Shown here: positions 24,044 to 33,601 of the stretch, in pieces
Layout: each line of letters starts with the position of its first letter
Numbering within the stretch: the first letter of the stretch is position 1
DNA from: Microbacterium sp. B35-30
GTDB lineage: Bacteria > Actinomycetota > Actinomycetes > Actinomycetales > Microbacteriaceae
Assembly: GCF_010634855.1 (NCBI RefSeq)
Contig: NZ_MWLQ01000003.1
Span: forward strand, 106,722 to 170,721
Length of the DNA: 64,000 nucleotides
Reading direction: 5' to 3'
The notes under the pieces: generated by a model
Told to the model about the DNA's origin: nothing
The model's database searches: none
The model's input: the letters and a program-made list of their open reading frames with translations, nothing else
Program-made: the position numbers and the translations under genes

Positions 24044-24755
24044 CGGCGCCCACGACGGCGTCGTCGGCGGTCTCCCGCGCGGTCTCGCCGAACAGCAGCA
24101 GTGCGCGAAGCTGATCGACGTCGTCGACGGCGGCCTGCGCACCCTCGGACTCGTGCGGCCAGCTGAAGCCCCATCGCACGAAGATCACCGGCACGCCGTG
24201 GGCGGCCCCGCCCTCGACATCGTGGTGCCGGTCGCCCACGAGCACCGGACGGCTGGTGTCGACCCCCGCCGCGGCGAGCCGGCGCAGCGCCTCGGCGACG
24301 ATGTCGGCCTTGGCGCTGAGGGTCTTCTCGTCCTGCGTGGCGCCGACGATGGCGGTGAGCGACATCGAGAGGTCGAAGTGGTCCATGAGGGCGACGACCT
24401 GCACCTCGGGCTTCGAGCTGGCGGTGGCCTGCGGGATGCCGGCGGCTGCGACATCCGTGATCAGCTCACCCATGCCGGGGAAGAGCTTGGCACCCGTCGA
24501 GTAGCCGTCGATCTTGTTGAGGCCGCGGTAGAAGGCGACGGCCTCGGTCGCCTGCTCGGGCGTCATGCCGACGTTGACCTGGAACGAGTCGTACATCGGC
24601 GGTCCGATCCAGTGCACGAGCTCGGCGCGGGTCGGCGGGCGCCTGCCGAAGTGCTCGAGAGCGATCGTGAGGCGGCGGAGGATGCCTTCGGACGCGTCGA
24701 CGATCGTTCCGTCCACGTCCCACAGCACACAGGTCCACGGCGATCGTCTCGGCAT
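24036..24755 (-). CDS. HAD-superfamily hydrolase, phosphoglycolate-phosphatase-like
   Basis: A 239-residue HAD phosphatase. Motif I is LWDVDGTIVDAS (nucleophile D13, D15), motif II is the TASSK region with the conserved lysine, and motif IV is LVGDRHHDVEGG. An alpha-helical cap lies between about 25 and 95. This layout is that of Gph-like phosphatases acting on small phosphomonoesters; the substrate is not known. It overlaps the coiled-coil gene downstream and is 57 nt from the MarR gene upstream. Confidence 0.87.
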   Translation of the reverse strand: MPRRSPWTCVLWDVDGTIVDASEGILRRLTIALEHFGRRPPTRAELVHWIGPPMYDSFQVNVGMTPEQATEAVAFYRGLNKIDGYSTGAKLFPGMGELITDVAAAGIPQATASSKPEVQVVALMDHFDLSMSLTAIVGATQDEKTLSAKADIVAEALRRLAAAGVDTSRPVLVGDRHHDVEGGAAHGVPVIFVRWGFSWPHESEGAQAAVDDVDQLRALLLFGETARETADDAVVGADG

Positions 24756-24812
24756 GCCACCAGCCTATTCGCCAGGCGACCGCCGCTCCGCGCCGGCTCC
24801 CGTGGAGAGGTC

Positions 24813-25310
24813 TCAGCGGTCCCGCCGGTGCACGCGCGCGAGCCGCGCCATCATGCGCCGGAGATCATCCAGCTCGGCGGGCGACCAGTCGGCCAGGAGG
24901 GCCTCCATGTTCGTCTCGGCCGTCGCCATGATGCGCTCGCCGATGCGGCGCCCCTCGTCGGTCAGCGCCACCAGCACACCGCGGTCGTCGTCGGGAGCGG
25001 CGACGCGCACCGTGAGGCCGGCCTGCACGAGCCGCCCGACGATCTTGCTCATGTTGGTCGGCGTCATGCCCAATGCGAGCGAGAGCTCGACGGGGCGCAT
25101 CGCGCCGTTGTACGAGAGCTGATTGACGACCAGGAACATGCCCATGTCGTCGATCGGGAACGCGACCTTCGTCATCACGTCGCGGCGGACGGCCGTGCTG
25201 TCGGCCCAGTGCACGATCGACGCGAGCGACAGACGCAGGTCGAGCGGGTCGGCGCCGATGACGGGACTCAGGTCGGCGGAGGCGCCCGGGTCAACGTCAC
25301 CTCGGGCCAT
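24813..25310 (-). CDS. MarR family transcriptional regulator
   Basis: A 165-residue winged-helix regulator. The DNA-binding region (about 60-125) contains MRPVELSLALGMTPTNMSKIVGRLVQAGLTVR and the wing AAPDDDRGVLVALTDEGRR, with terminal helices for dimerisation. The ATG at 25308-25310 has GAGGAA just upstream; a GTG 30 nt earlier has no such site. It is 50 nt downstream of the large glycosidase gene and probably in its operon. The palindrome in front of that gene is a candidate operator for it. Confidence 0.88.
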   Translation of the reverse strand: MARGDVDPGASADLSPVIGADPLDLRLSLASIVHWADSTAVRRDVMTKVAFPIDDMGMFLVVNQLSYNGAMRPVELSLALGMTPTNMSKIVGRLVQAGLTVRVAAPDDDRGVLVALTDEGRRIGERIMATAETNMEALLADWSPAELDDLRRMMARLARVHRRDR

Positions 25311-25360
25311 CGTTCCTCGTTCCTCTCGGTGCCGGGCCACCCGGGTGGGCGGCGCCGGGA

Positions 25361-28291
25361 TCAGTCCTCGCGCAGCAGCAGCACCGGTCCGACGAGGCCG
25401 TACTCGCGCACGACCGCGTTCTGCGTGCGTTCTTCCCCGGTGAGCTGCACCCCGATGTCGGGGACGCGCTCATAGTATCCGCGGGCGCGGAGGCGGTTGT
25501 TGAGTGAGCTGCCGACGCGCACGGTGACAGCGTTCTCGCCCGGACGGATGTCGCCGCTCACGTCGATGACCGGGTGCGCGGTGTCGAATCCCCGCGCCGG
25601 GCCGTCGCCCACGCGCACCGAGCCCAGTCCCCCGCACGTCGAGCCGAGGTCGAGGACGTAGCGCACGCCGGTCTCCACGTCGGGGACGGAGATCGTCGTG
25701 GTGTACTCGCCGACACCCGAGACGTCGGGGCCGACCGCGGGGATCTCGGACCAGGGCGCGAGTTCGGTCTCGCCGGGGTCGAGGCGCGTGACGGCGGTGG
25801 TCGGGCGGACCTCGCGCGAGACGTAGCCGAGGCCGCGGTCTTCCGTCAGCACCTCGGGCTCGCCGGCGTCCCAGCTCTCGACGATCAGGCGCCACCGCTC
25901 GGCGCGGGCGACCTCGGTGGTCGCCGGCGGGGCGGAGTCCAGGGCATCCGACGCCCTGTCGAGGACGACGACGGCCACCTCTCCCGGCGCGAGCGTGAGC
26001 TCGACGACCGTGCGGTGGCCGTCGCGGCGCGCGCCGCGGTGGGGGCGCAGCTCGCCCGTCCACACGTCGAGCCGGTGTGTGGAGCCGGTGCCCTCCAGCG
26101 TGATCCCGACCGTCGTCGGCTCCGCGGTCTCGTAGAGGAAGTGGTACGCGTACAGCACCATGAGGTCGCCGTCTCGGCGCAGGTGGGTGAGCACGTGGGG
26201 GTCGTCATCGACGAACCGCGCCCGGCCCCCGGCGCCCAGGTCGTCGAGGGCCGCGACGACGTCGGAGGGTGCGGTGACGCGGACCCCCGGCATCCGTCGC
26301 AGGTCCGCCATGATCGCGGCGAGCTCGTCGTCCCGCCCGTCGAGACCGGGGGTGGCGGATGCCGCGAGCCCGTGGGTGCGGTGGCGTCCGGCCATGAGCG
26401 ACTCGAGCTCGCGGGCGCCGTCGACGATCACGAGCCGCAGACCGCGGCGCGCCCAGGTGAGGAGGTGCGCGGCCACGTCGGCGTCGAGGGTGCTCTGGTA
26501 GGCGACGAGCGCGCGGTAGCCCGGGCCGCCGGGCTGCACCTCGTCACCGTCGAACGAGACGTCGTCTCGCAGGAGCAGCGAGCCGTCGAAGAACTCGTAG
26601 GTGATGCCCGCGTCCTGCATGCCGAGGTCCTGCCACCAGTGGTTCTCGCGGTCGCGCATCCACATCGTGCCGTAGGCGACCTCGTCGGGGATGCGCTCGC
26701 CGTTCGGGCCGATCAGCGCCATTCCGATGAGGTTGTCGGTGAAGTGGTCGGTGCGGAGGATGCCGACGTCGATGCGCGGCCGGCCGCGCCGCAGTGCGTA
26801 CTGCAGGCGCCCGATCGCGGCGGTCCACAGCGGGTAGAACTCCGATCCCGGCTGGCGGGTGTCGAACCGCTCGGAGAACATCGGCCACATGCCCTCGTGG
26901 CCCGGCCACTCCGTCACGCCCTCGGCGCCGGCGGGACTCGCCCAGCCGTGCAGGACGGTCTTGGTGATGCCCGCCGCCAGCTGCGTCGCGATGATCTGGT
27001 CGTAGAAGCGGTGGTCGAGCATGTGGTTGCGCGTCGTCGCGCCGGTCTCGGACGAGTACTGCTTACGGAACAGATGCGCGGGGCCCGCCATCAGCCGGTA
27101 CGCGTCGATCTGCGCCCCGAATTCGAGGGACTCGGTCTCGATGCCGTCGACCTCGGGACCGGGGCGGGTCAGCTCGAACGGCAGGCCGTAGCTGATCTCG
27201 GCGCGCAGCGTCATGCCGACCTCGTGCAGGAACGCCGCGAACGGGCGCAGCATGTTCTCGATGTAGAGGTCGGTGAGGGTGCGCACGTAGTCGAACCGCA
27301 CCTTGTCGACGGTGACGCGGTCGGCCTCGTCGGCGGGCTCGTGGTGGTAGACGGTCGAGACCGCCATGAAGGGGGCGTCGCGGGTGAGGAACGGCAGCCA
27401 CGACGCGATGTCGTAGCCGCGCCGGGCGCGGAACTCGTCGGCGACGGTGAAGCCCCAGAACATGCCGCCGGCGCCGAAGGTCGAGAGCTCGAGCGAGTCC
27501 ATATACATCTGCGCGCGCGGGTTGCGGGCGACTTCGGCTCGCAGGGCGGGCGTCAGCACCACGTCATCCCAGTAGGCGATGACGGCGTCCACGCCGTCGC
27601 GGTCGAGGTAGTTGACGGTGTAGTTGACACTGGCGGAGGGTGAGGCGGTCTGTCCCGTGCCGTGCATCCAGTAGGCGAACAGGCGCCATTCGCCTTCGCC
27701 ACCTGGCGCGGTCCACTCCAGAGCCTCACCGTCGACCTCCGCGGTGAGATCGATGACGGATGCCGCATCCAGCAGCCCGTCGCCCGCGACGCGCGCCGCC
27801 ACCACGGCGACGAGGTGCTGCTGCGTGATGGTGCCGCGATGGCCAGGCAGCGTCGTCTCGGCGATCGGAGCCTCGAGGTCGCTCCGCGGGAGCGGCCCGC
27901 TGCGCGCCTGACGGGCTGAGAGCGTCTCGTGCACGACGTCGAGCTCCTGCGCGGCAGCCTGCTGGTCGGGGTCGATCGTCGGGAGGTTCGCGTTGGACCA
28001 GTTCGTGCCCGACGTGAAGCTCACCGACATGCCGCGGCGCGTGGTCTCCTCGACCACGATCTGCGAGTCGTGCACCCACTCCTCCGAGCCCCAGCCGTAG
28101 CGCGCGTGGTCGATCGCGCCCTCATCCATCGCGAGGAACTCCATGCCGCCGAAGCCGAGGCGGTGCGCGTCCTCGATCTCCCGCCGCAGCGTCGCATCGC
28201 TGTGGAGCCCTTCCGCGAGCCACCACCGCAGCTCGGGGCGGAAGTCGATGGCGGGTTCGGCGATCGCGCGCCGGAAGTCGTCGAGCGTCAT
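25361..28291 (-). CDS. Large glycoside hydrolase, GH106-like (alpha-L-rhamnosidase family)
   Basis: A 976-residue cytoplasmic-looking enzyme (no signal peptide). The start (FRPELRWWLAEGL, then ATLRREIEDAHRLGFGGMEF) matches GH106 enzymes, where a WW pair opens the catalytic region and a module linking an aberrant TIM barrel with beta-sandwich domains follows. The region after residue 850 (TTISVPDVETGVRYVLDLG...GENAVTVRVGSSLNNRLR) is a galactose-binding-like beta sandwich. It likely removes alpha-L-rhamnose from plant or glycan substrates taken up by the cell; exact activity is inference. The ATG at 28289-28291 begins the conserved region. Confidence 0.72.
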   Translation of the reverse strand: MTLDDFRRAIAEPAIDFRPELRWWLAEGLHSDATLRREIEDAHRLGFGGMEFLAMDEGAIDHARYGWGSEEWVHDSQIVVEETTRRGMSVSFTSGTNWSNANLPTIDPDQQAAAQELDVVHETLSARQARSGPLPRSDLEAPIAETTLPGHRGTITQQHLVAVVAARVAGDGLLDAASVIDLTAEVDGEALEWTAPGGEGEWRLFAYWMHGTGQTASPSASVNYTVNYLDRDGVDAVIAYWDDVVLTPALRAEVARNPRAQMYMDSLELSTFGAGGMFWGFTVADEFRARRGYDIASWLPFLTRDAPFMAVSTVYHHEPADEADRVTVDKVRFDYVRTLTDLYIENMLRPFAAFLHEVGMTLRAEISYGLPFELTRPGPEVDGIETESLEFGAQIDAYRLMAGPAHLFRKQYSSETGATTRNHMLDHRFYDQIIATQLAAGITKTVLHGWASPAGAEGVTEWPGHEGMWPMFSERFDTRQPGSEFYPLWTAAIGRLQYALRRGRPRIDVGILRTDHFTDNLIGMALIGPNGERIPDEVAYGTMWMRDRENHWWQDLGMQDAGITYEFFDGSLLLRDDVSFDGDEVQPGGPGYRALVAYQSTLDADVAAHLLTWARRGLRLVIVDGARELESLMAGRHRTHGLAASATPGLDGRDDELAAIMADLRRMPGVRVTAPSDVVAALDDLGAGGRARFVDDDPHVLTHLRRDGDLMVLYAYHFLYETAEPTTVGITLEGTGSTHRLDVWTGELRPHRGARRDGHRTVVELTLAPGEVAVVVLDRASDALDSAPPATTEVARAERWRLIVESWDAGEPEVLTEDRGLGYVSREVRPTTAVTRLDPGETELAPWSEIPAVGPDVSGVGEYTTTISVPDVETGVRYVLDLGSTCGGLGSVRVGDGPARGFDTAHPVIDVSGDIRPGENAVTVRVGSSLNNRLRARGYYERVPDIGVQLTGEERTQNAVVREYGLVGPVLLLRED

Positions 28292-28307
28292 TGCGCGGCA
28301 TCCGTTC

Positions 28308-28351
28308 GTCAGGACAAGAACTGTCTGTGCGACAGTATGTACTTTCCTGAC
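28308..28351. promoter_or_regulatory. Nested palindromic operator in the promoter of the GH106-like gene
   Basis: The inner inverted repeat ACTGTC (28320-28325) / GACAGT (28331-28336) has a 5-nt spacer. An outer pair GTCAGGA (28308-28314) / TCCTGAC (28345-28351) flanks it. A minus-strand -10-like TACTGT (28333-28338) lies inside it, so a bound protein would block transcription of the glycosidase, whose ATG is 17 nt beyond. The MarR protein encoded downstream is the nearest candidate. Confidence 0.6.
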
Positions 28352-28405
28352 GACATCACACAACCCCTCGCCGCTGTCACGCGGTGGGTGCAGGGCGGGC
28401 GACGG

Positions 28406-29101
28406 TCAGAAGAGGCGCGGGGCGCCGGACTCGATGCCCTTCATGCCCTCGTAGTCGAGGGTGACGCAGCGGATGCCGCGGTCCGCGGCCAGCACCTTGG
28501 CCTGAGGCTTGATCTCCTGCGCCGCGAAGACCCCGGTCACCGGCGCCAGGTGCGGGTCGCGGCCGAGCAGCTCGAGGTAGCGGGTCAGCTGCTCGACGCC
28601 GTCGATGTCGCCGCGGCGCTTGACCTCGACGGCGATCGTGCCGCCCTCGGGGTCGCGGAGCAGGAGGTCGACGGGGCCGATCGCCGTGGGGAACTCCCGC
28701 CGCACGAGAGTCAGGCCGTCGCCGATGACGTCGACCTGCTCGGCGAGCAGGCGCTGCAGATCGGCCTCGACGCCGTCCTTCTGCAGGCCGGGGTCGATGC
28801 CGAGCTCATGCGACGTGTCGTGCAGCACCTCGTAGATGCGCACGAGCAGTGCGTCGCCGGTCTTCGCGTGCGTGACCCGCCAGTGCTCGAGCACTCCGGC
28901 CGCGGCGGAGTCGGCATCCGGAATCTCCACGTCCAACCGGCACGGCGGGCTCATCCAGTTCAGCGGCTTGTACGAGCCGCCGTCGGAGTGCACCAGCAGC
29001 GAGCCGTCGCCCTTGTGCACCAGCAGGCGGGTCGCGAGCGGCAGGTGGGCATTGAGCCGGCCCGTGTAGTCCACGGAGCACCGGGCGATGACGAGACGCA
29101 C
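28406..29101 (-). CDS. nucS: Mismatch-specific endonuclease NucS (EndoMS)
   Basis: A 231-residue protein. The N-terminal DNA-binding domain ([16 protein letters not shown]...[12 protein letters not shown]) is followed by a C-terminal RecB-like nuclease with E113, D145 (GPVDLLLRD), and E159/K161 in [22 protein letters not shown]. The C terminus ends GAPRLF, like the sliding-clamp-binding tail of actinobacterial NucS. NucS makes double-strand breaks at mismatches and replaces MutS/MutL in Actinobacteria. The ATG at 29101 begins the conserved fold. The adjacent genes are unrelated. Confidence 0.95.
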   Translation of the reverse strand: MRLVIARCSVDYTGRLNAHLPLATRLLVHKGDGSLLVHSDGGSYKPLNWMSPPCRLDVEIPDADSAAAGVLEHWRVTHAKTGDALLVRIYEVLHDTSHELGIDPGLQKDGVEADLQRLLAEQVDVIGDGLTLVRREFPTAIGPVDLLLRDPEGGTIAVEVKRRGDIDGVEQLTRYLELLGRDPHLAPVTGVFAAQEIKPQAKVLAADRGIRCVTLDYEGMKGIESGAPRLF

Positions 29102-29159
29102 CCGACGAGCCTAGCCCGGGCCGCGACGGTCCAGGCTTGGGCAGGGCGGCGGTGCTCGG

Positions 29160-30287
29160 TCAGGCGGCCTCGGAGATCGTGGATGCCGGCGGCCGCGGCA
29201 TCCGCTCGCTCGGGGCTGCGGTGGTGTCGGCAGAGGCGGCGCGGTGCAGCGCGTACCCGCGGGTCGCCTGCACGAGGAGCGGGCCCCACAGCCAGAACGG
29301 GAAGACGAGCGTCACCTCGAGCACCCCGAGCGAACCGGCGGTCGCGACGACGAGCTCGATGCCGCCGGCCGTGAACAGTACGCCGACCACGCTCGCGGGG
29401 ATCACGGCCAGCGCGACGGGCACGGCGCGTCCGCCGACCAAGCCGAGCCAGCGCGGGAAGCGATCCGCCCAGGGGAGGGCGAGGAGAAGCGTCAGCAGGC
29501 CGCCGGTCAGCATCGCGCAGCCGAGCAGCAGTCCTGTCAGGAGGACGTCGGGGTGCTCGGCGACATCGGCCGGCCCGAAAAGCGGCCACGGCGTGAGCCA
29601 CGACGCGCGCAGCGCCACGTACGGGAGTGCGCACAGTGCGGCGGCCACCGTGACCGGCCGGCGGTGGCGGAGGGCCCACGCGTCGAACCGGCCCGCGGTC
29701 GGCGGAGCGCCGACGGTCCATGCGACCAGGGCGCCGGCGGTGACCAGGTGCGCCAGGGCGATCATGAGGAACGGCATGCGCGGGGCCAGCCCGCCGACCA
29801 CCATCTGTGCGAACAGCCCGGTCGGCAGGCGCAGCGACACCAGCACGACGCCGCCCGCGACGGCCGCGACGACGACGAGTCCTACGACCGGCCGTCGGAT
29901 CACCAGGAGAACCAGAGTGGCGACGACTCCCGCGGCCACGACGAGAACGAACGAGTACCCGGCGACGGGGATGGTGCCCCCCGGCGTCAGCGTCGACACG
30001 ACGAGTGCGACGACGAGGGCCATGAGCGTGAGCATCGTGCGCATCCGACGGGAGGTCACCGACCGCCGTTCCCGAAGCGCGACCGCGGCGACGGCGAGGG
30101 CGGCGAGCCCCGCCGCGATCGCGACGGCGCCGGCTGCCGGCATTCCGATCCACGCGGCCAGCAGGCTGGGCGGGACCCCGTCGGCGACGACACCCGGCGC
30201 GAGCAGCTGGAGGGCGCCGAGCAGCGCCACGACCAGACCCCCGGCAGCGGCCACGAGCAGCAGGACCAAACGTGTGAGAGGGTTCAT
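29160..30287 (-). CDS. Polytopic membrane protein of unknown function
   Basis: A 375-residue protein with about 10 hydrophobic helices and short Arg-rich loops. A recognisable segment is ALPYVALRASWLTPWPLFGP, present in uncharacterised actinobacterial membrane proteins. The C-terminal tail (about 345-375) is polar and Pro/Ser rich. No catalytic motif was seen. It lies 76 nt downstream of the LuxR response regulator on the same strand and may be a target or accessory of that two-component system. Confidence 0.75.
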   Translation of the reverse strand: MNPLTRLVLLLVAAAGGLVVALLGALQLLAPGVVADGVPPSLLAAWIGMPAAGAVAIAAGLAALAVAAVALRERRSVTSRRMRTMLTLMALVVALVVSTLTPGGTIPVAGYSFVLVVAAGVVATLVLLVIRRPVVGLVVVAAVAGGVVLVSLRLPTGLFAQMVVGGLAPRMPFLMIALAHLVTAGALVAWTVGAPPTAGRFDAWALRHRRPVTVAAALCALPYVALRASWLTPWPLFGPADVAEHPDVLLTGLLLGCAMLTGGLLTLLLALPWADRFPRWLGLVGGRAVPVALAVIPASVVGVLFTAGGIELVVATAGSLGVLEVTLVFPFWLWGPLLVQATRGYALHRAASADTTAAPSERMPRPPASTISEAA

Positions 30288-30363
30288 GCCTCACACGGTA
30301 TGGAGGCCGGTGCCCGCCGCGCCTCGCCCCTGTGGGCGGTCTGCCCTCGCCCGTGCGGGTGAT

Positions 30364-31020
30364 TCAGCCGCGCGGCCGCAGCACGCCGTTCTCGTACGCC
30401 CAGATGACGACGTGCACGCGATCGGGGAGGCCGAGCTTCGCGAGCACCGACTTCACGTGCGTCTTCACGGTGTTCTCGGACAGGAACAGGGCGCGTGCGA
30501 TCGCCTCGTTCGACGCGCCAGACGCGAGCGCCCGTGCGACCTCCTGCTCGCGAGCGCTGAGTTGCGACAGGGCCGCCGCCGGATCGGGCGCCGCGACGCC
30601 TTCGCGCACGAAGCCGAGCAGGGCGGAGGTCGCCGCGGGCGACATCGCGGCGTCGCCGGCGGCGACCGCCGCCACGGCGTCGCCCAGCCGCTCGGGGGTC
30701 GCGTCCTTGGTCAGGAAACCGCTGGCGCCGGCGCGGATCGCGCCCACCACGTACGCGTCGAGGTCGAAGGTCGTGAGCATCAGCACGCGCGTGGAGGGAC
30801 GCAGCCGCAGCACCTCGCGGGTCGCCTCGATCCCGTCCACCCCGGGCATGCGGATGTCCATGAGCACGACGTCGACGGCATGGGCGCGCACGTGCGCGAT
30901 CGCCTCCCGGGCTGACGCCGCCGTCGCGACCTCACCGATCCGCCGGTCGTAGCTCAGCATGACGGCCACCGCCTCGCGGAACAGCGCCTGATCGTCCACC
31001 AGCAGCACCCGCAGGGTCAT
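30364..31020 (-). CDS. NarL/LuxR-type response regulator
   Basis: A 218-residue regulator. The receiver domain (1-120) has the acidic pocket VDD (9-10), phospho-acceptor D55 in VVLMDIRMPG, the T switch (LMLTTFD) and K in LTKDATPE. A LuxR helix-turn-helix follows (about 150-210: LSAREQEVARALASGASNEA, LFLSENTVKTHVKSVLAKLG). The ATG overlaps the stop of the histidine kinase gene (ATGA), so the pair is co-translated. Confidence 0.93.
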   Translation of the reverse strand: MTLRVLLVDDQALFREAVAVMLSYDRRIGEVATAASAREAIAHVRAHAVDVVLMDIRMPGVDGIEATREVLRLRPSTRVLMLTTFDLDAYVVGAIRAGASGFLTKDATPERLGDAVAAVAAGDAAMSPAATSALLGFVREGVAAPDPAAALSQLSAREQEVARALASGASNEAIARALFLSENTVKTHVKSVLAKLGLPDRVHVVIWAYENGVLRPRG

Positions 31021-32231
31021 CGCCCGACCTCGCCGTCGGCCGGATCGGCTGGCTCCACACCGACCGGCAGCTGCGCCCGGACGGCCCAACCCCGCGGCAT
31101 CCGCGGTCCGGCGTGGAACGCCCCACCGGCCAGCCGCACCCGCTCGGCGAGTCCGACCAGTCCCGTGCCGCCGCCCAGGTCCGACGCCGCCGGTCCGGCG
31201 CCGCCGTCGTCGACGACTTCGACGACGAGCGGTTCGCCCCACGCGAGCGACACGTCGATCCGTATCGGCGCGATCGTGTGCCGCACCGCGTTGGTGATCG
31301 CCTCGCGCACCACGTTGTGGAGCGCCAGCGCCACCGGCGCCGACAGCTCTCGCCGGTCACCGGACTCGGTGAGGACCACGTCGCATGAGGGGCTGCGTAC
31401 AGCCGTGACCAGCTCGTCCAGGGCCTCCGGTGTCGGCAGGGGAGCGAGTGGCGCCCGACCGTCCACTGCCACGATGGTGCGCATGCCGCGCAGCGCGTCA
31501 CGGCCGGTGCGCGCCACGACCTCGAGCGCCCGCGCACTGTCGGCGGGGCGCGTCGGCATCATGAGGCGCGCGGCCTCGGACTGCGCGATCATCACTGTCA
31601 TCGCGTGCGCGACGACGTTGTGCAGCTCCCCGCTGATCCGCATGCGCTCGTCGGCGAGCGCCCGCTCCACGCGCGCGCGAGTCTGCTCCTCGAGGCGCGC
31701 GGCGCGCACCCTCAGCAGGAGCCCGATCGCCCACGCGGCGGTGACGGCGGCGGCGAGACCGAGGAAGACGCCGAACCGGAGCAGGGCCGTATCGGTGTCG
31801 CTGTCGCCCGCTTCCAACGCCGGCTCGAGCACGGCGATCGCACCGGCGCCGATGATCCCCGTAGCCAGCGCCGGGACCGATAAGCGCGCCGGCCGATGCA
31901 CCGCGACCTGGCCGAGACACAGGAGGTATGCGACCGAGGACGGGTAGAGCGGGCCGGCCGCATCGCGAGCGGCCGGAGCGAGCACGAGGACGAGCATCAC
32001 CGTGCTCGCGGCCACGAACGCACCGACGGGGAAACGCACCGCGACCAGCGAGGCCGCGTGCAGCGCCACGAAGCACGACCACAGCAGCCCCACCGTCATC
32101 GGGTCCAACGGTGGCGGCGCGGTCGCCGCCGCGGCGAGGCTGACCGGCAGCAGCACGATGAGGGCGACGATCGCTGCGATCAGGCCCGCGTCGGCGGAGC
32201 GGTGCGGGACGCGGTCCGTGGCCGGCGGCAT
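31017..32231 (-). CDS. Two-component sensor histidine kinase (HisKA_3 type)
   Basis: A 404-residue kinase with about five or six N-terminal transmembrane helices and no large sensor domain, followed by a dimerisation/phosphoacceptor helix with H204 in GELHNVVAHAMTVM and an ATPase domain (HNVVREAITNAVRHT, VVDDGGAGP, GGGTGLVGLAERV). This is the usual partner of NarL/LuxR regulators. The residue after the phospho-histidine is Asn rather than the usual acidic residue. The ATG at 32229-32231 was chosen; other starts a few codons upstream cannot be excluded. Confidence 0.9.
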   Translation of the reverse strand: MPPATDRVPHRSADAGLIAAIVALIVLLPVSLAAAATAPPPLDPMTVGLLWSCFVALHAASLVAVRFPVGAFVAASTVMLVLVLAPAARDAAGPLYPSSVAYLLCLGQVAVHRPARLSVPALATGIIGAGAIAVLEPALEAGDSDTDTALLRFGVFLGLAAAVTAAWAIGLLLRVRAARLEEQTRARVERALADERMRISGELHNVVAHAMTVMIAQSEAARLMMPTRPADSARALEVVARTGRDALRGMRTIVAVDGRAPLAPLPTPEALDELVTAVRSPSCDVVLTESGDRRELSAPVALALHNVVREAITNAVRHTIAPIRIDVSLAWGEPLVVEVVDDGGAGPAASDLGGGTGLVGLAERVRLAGGAFHAGPRMPRGWAVRAQLPVGVEPADPADGEVGR

Positions 32232-32371
32232 CCACCCATGCTGGCACGCGACGGCGAAGTCGGCCTCACCCCCGCGGGTGAACTCGGGCGCGCGGAGATC
32301 AGAGGGCCAGGCACGCCGCTGGCCGCGCGGTCCGGCTCGGGATGCCCGGCCGGGCGGTCCGCCGGCCGGGA

Positions 32372-33595
32372 TCAGACGTGACCGGCGCCGACCTTCGAAC
32401 CGGCGATCGGCTTGGCCGCGCCCGACGCGAGGCCCGACATGACGATGAGGCCGACGATGATCCAGAGGGTCGGGAGGATGCCGATCTCGTGACTGATCCA
32501 GCCGAGGATCGGCGGGCCGCAGAGGAACGCCAGGTAGCCGATCGTGGCGGCGGCAGAGACGGATGCCGCGGCCTTGGCCGGGTCGTCGGCCGCTGCCGAC
32601 ATGCCGAGCGGGAAGCCCAGGGAGGCACCCGCACCCCAGAGCGCGACGCCGATGAAGGCGATCGGGAGCGACGGCGCGAGGATGAACATCACGAGGCCGA
32701 TCACGGCCATGACGGCGAGGATCCGCAGCGTCCACACCCGGCCGATGCGGTCGACGAGAGGCCCGCCGAGGATGCGGAAGACGGTCATCGCCACCGAGAA
32801 GACGGTGAGCGCGACGGCGCCGACGGCCTCGGTCTGGCCGTGTCCGTCCACCACCGCGATCGCGAGCCAGTCGTTGGCGCTGCCCTCGGCGAACGCCATG
32901 CCGAGCATGATCGCGCCGATCGCGTAGGTGCGGGGGTCGCGCCAGACGGAGAGCACCTCGGCGAATCGCTCCCGGCGGGTCGTCGTGGTCGCCGGATCGT
33001 CGTGGACGATCTCGCGCGACGGCACCGCCCGCAGCGACAGCAGCCCGGCGGCGAGCACCAGCACCCCGATGCCCCAGAGGTGCCACCCGACGCCGATGTT
33101 CCACGCGGCCATCGCCACGCCGATCCCCGCGCCCACCACGGTGCCGATGCTGAAGAACGCATGGAAGAGCGGCATGAGCGTGCGCTCGAAGGCCTGCTCG
33201 ACGGCCGCCGCCTCGACGTTCATCATGACGTCGGTGGCGCTCATGCCGATGCCCATGAGGCCCAGTCCCACGGCCGTGATCGCATACGACTGGAAGACCT
33301 GCACGCCCAGGCCGACGACGATCACGCCGAGCGAGAAGGCGATGATCGTCGCGATCATGCCGCGCCGGGCCCCCCACCGCACGACGATGACGTTCGCGAG
33401 CGACAGCCCGACGATGGACGCGGCGCCCGAGACGAACAGCAGCACGCCGATCTCCAGATCGGTGATGCCGAGGTCGTTCTTCACTGCGGGCAGCCGCGAT
33501 GCCCACGACGCGAAGCCCAGGCCGGTCACGAAGAAGATCGTGAAGATCGCGGTGCGCCAGCCGACCAGTTGCGTCCGGGTGAGCACGGTGTCCAT
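32372..33595 (-). CDS. Major facilitator superfamily transporter
   Basis: A 407-residue protein with 12 predicted helices. The first helix region GLGFASWASRLPAVKNDLGI and the later VDRIGRVWTLR loop are typical MFS features of the YbjJ-like group. The substrate is unknown. It is divergently transcribed from a LacI regulator. Its ATG lies 6 nt after a -10-like TAAAGT on the minus strand (plus-strand 33602-33607), so it is likely leaderless, and a palindrome sits next to that -10. This strongly suggests control by the LacI protein, perhaps for sugar transport. Confidence 0.88.
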   Translation of the reverse strand: MDTVLTRTQLVGWRTAIFTIFFVTGLGFASWASRLPAVKNDLGITDLEIGVLLFVSGAASIVGLSLANVIVVRWGARRGMIATIIAFSLGVIVVGLGVQVFQSYAITAVGLGLMGIGMSATDVMMNVEAAAVEQAFERTLMPLFHAFFSIGTVVGAGIGVAMAAWNIGVGWHLWGIGVLVLAAGLLSLRAVPSREIVHDDPATTTTRRERFAEVLSVWRDPRTYAIGAIMLGMAFAEGSANDWLAIAVVDGHGQTEAVGAVALTVFSVAMTVFRILGGPLVDRIGRVWTLRILAVMAVIGLVMFILAPSLPIAFIGVALWGAGASLGFPLGMSAAADDPAKAAASVSAAATIGYLAFLCGPPILGWISHEIGILPTLWIIVGLIVMSGLASGAAKPIAGSKVGAGHV

Positions 33596-33601
33596 CCGGA
33601 C

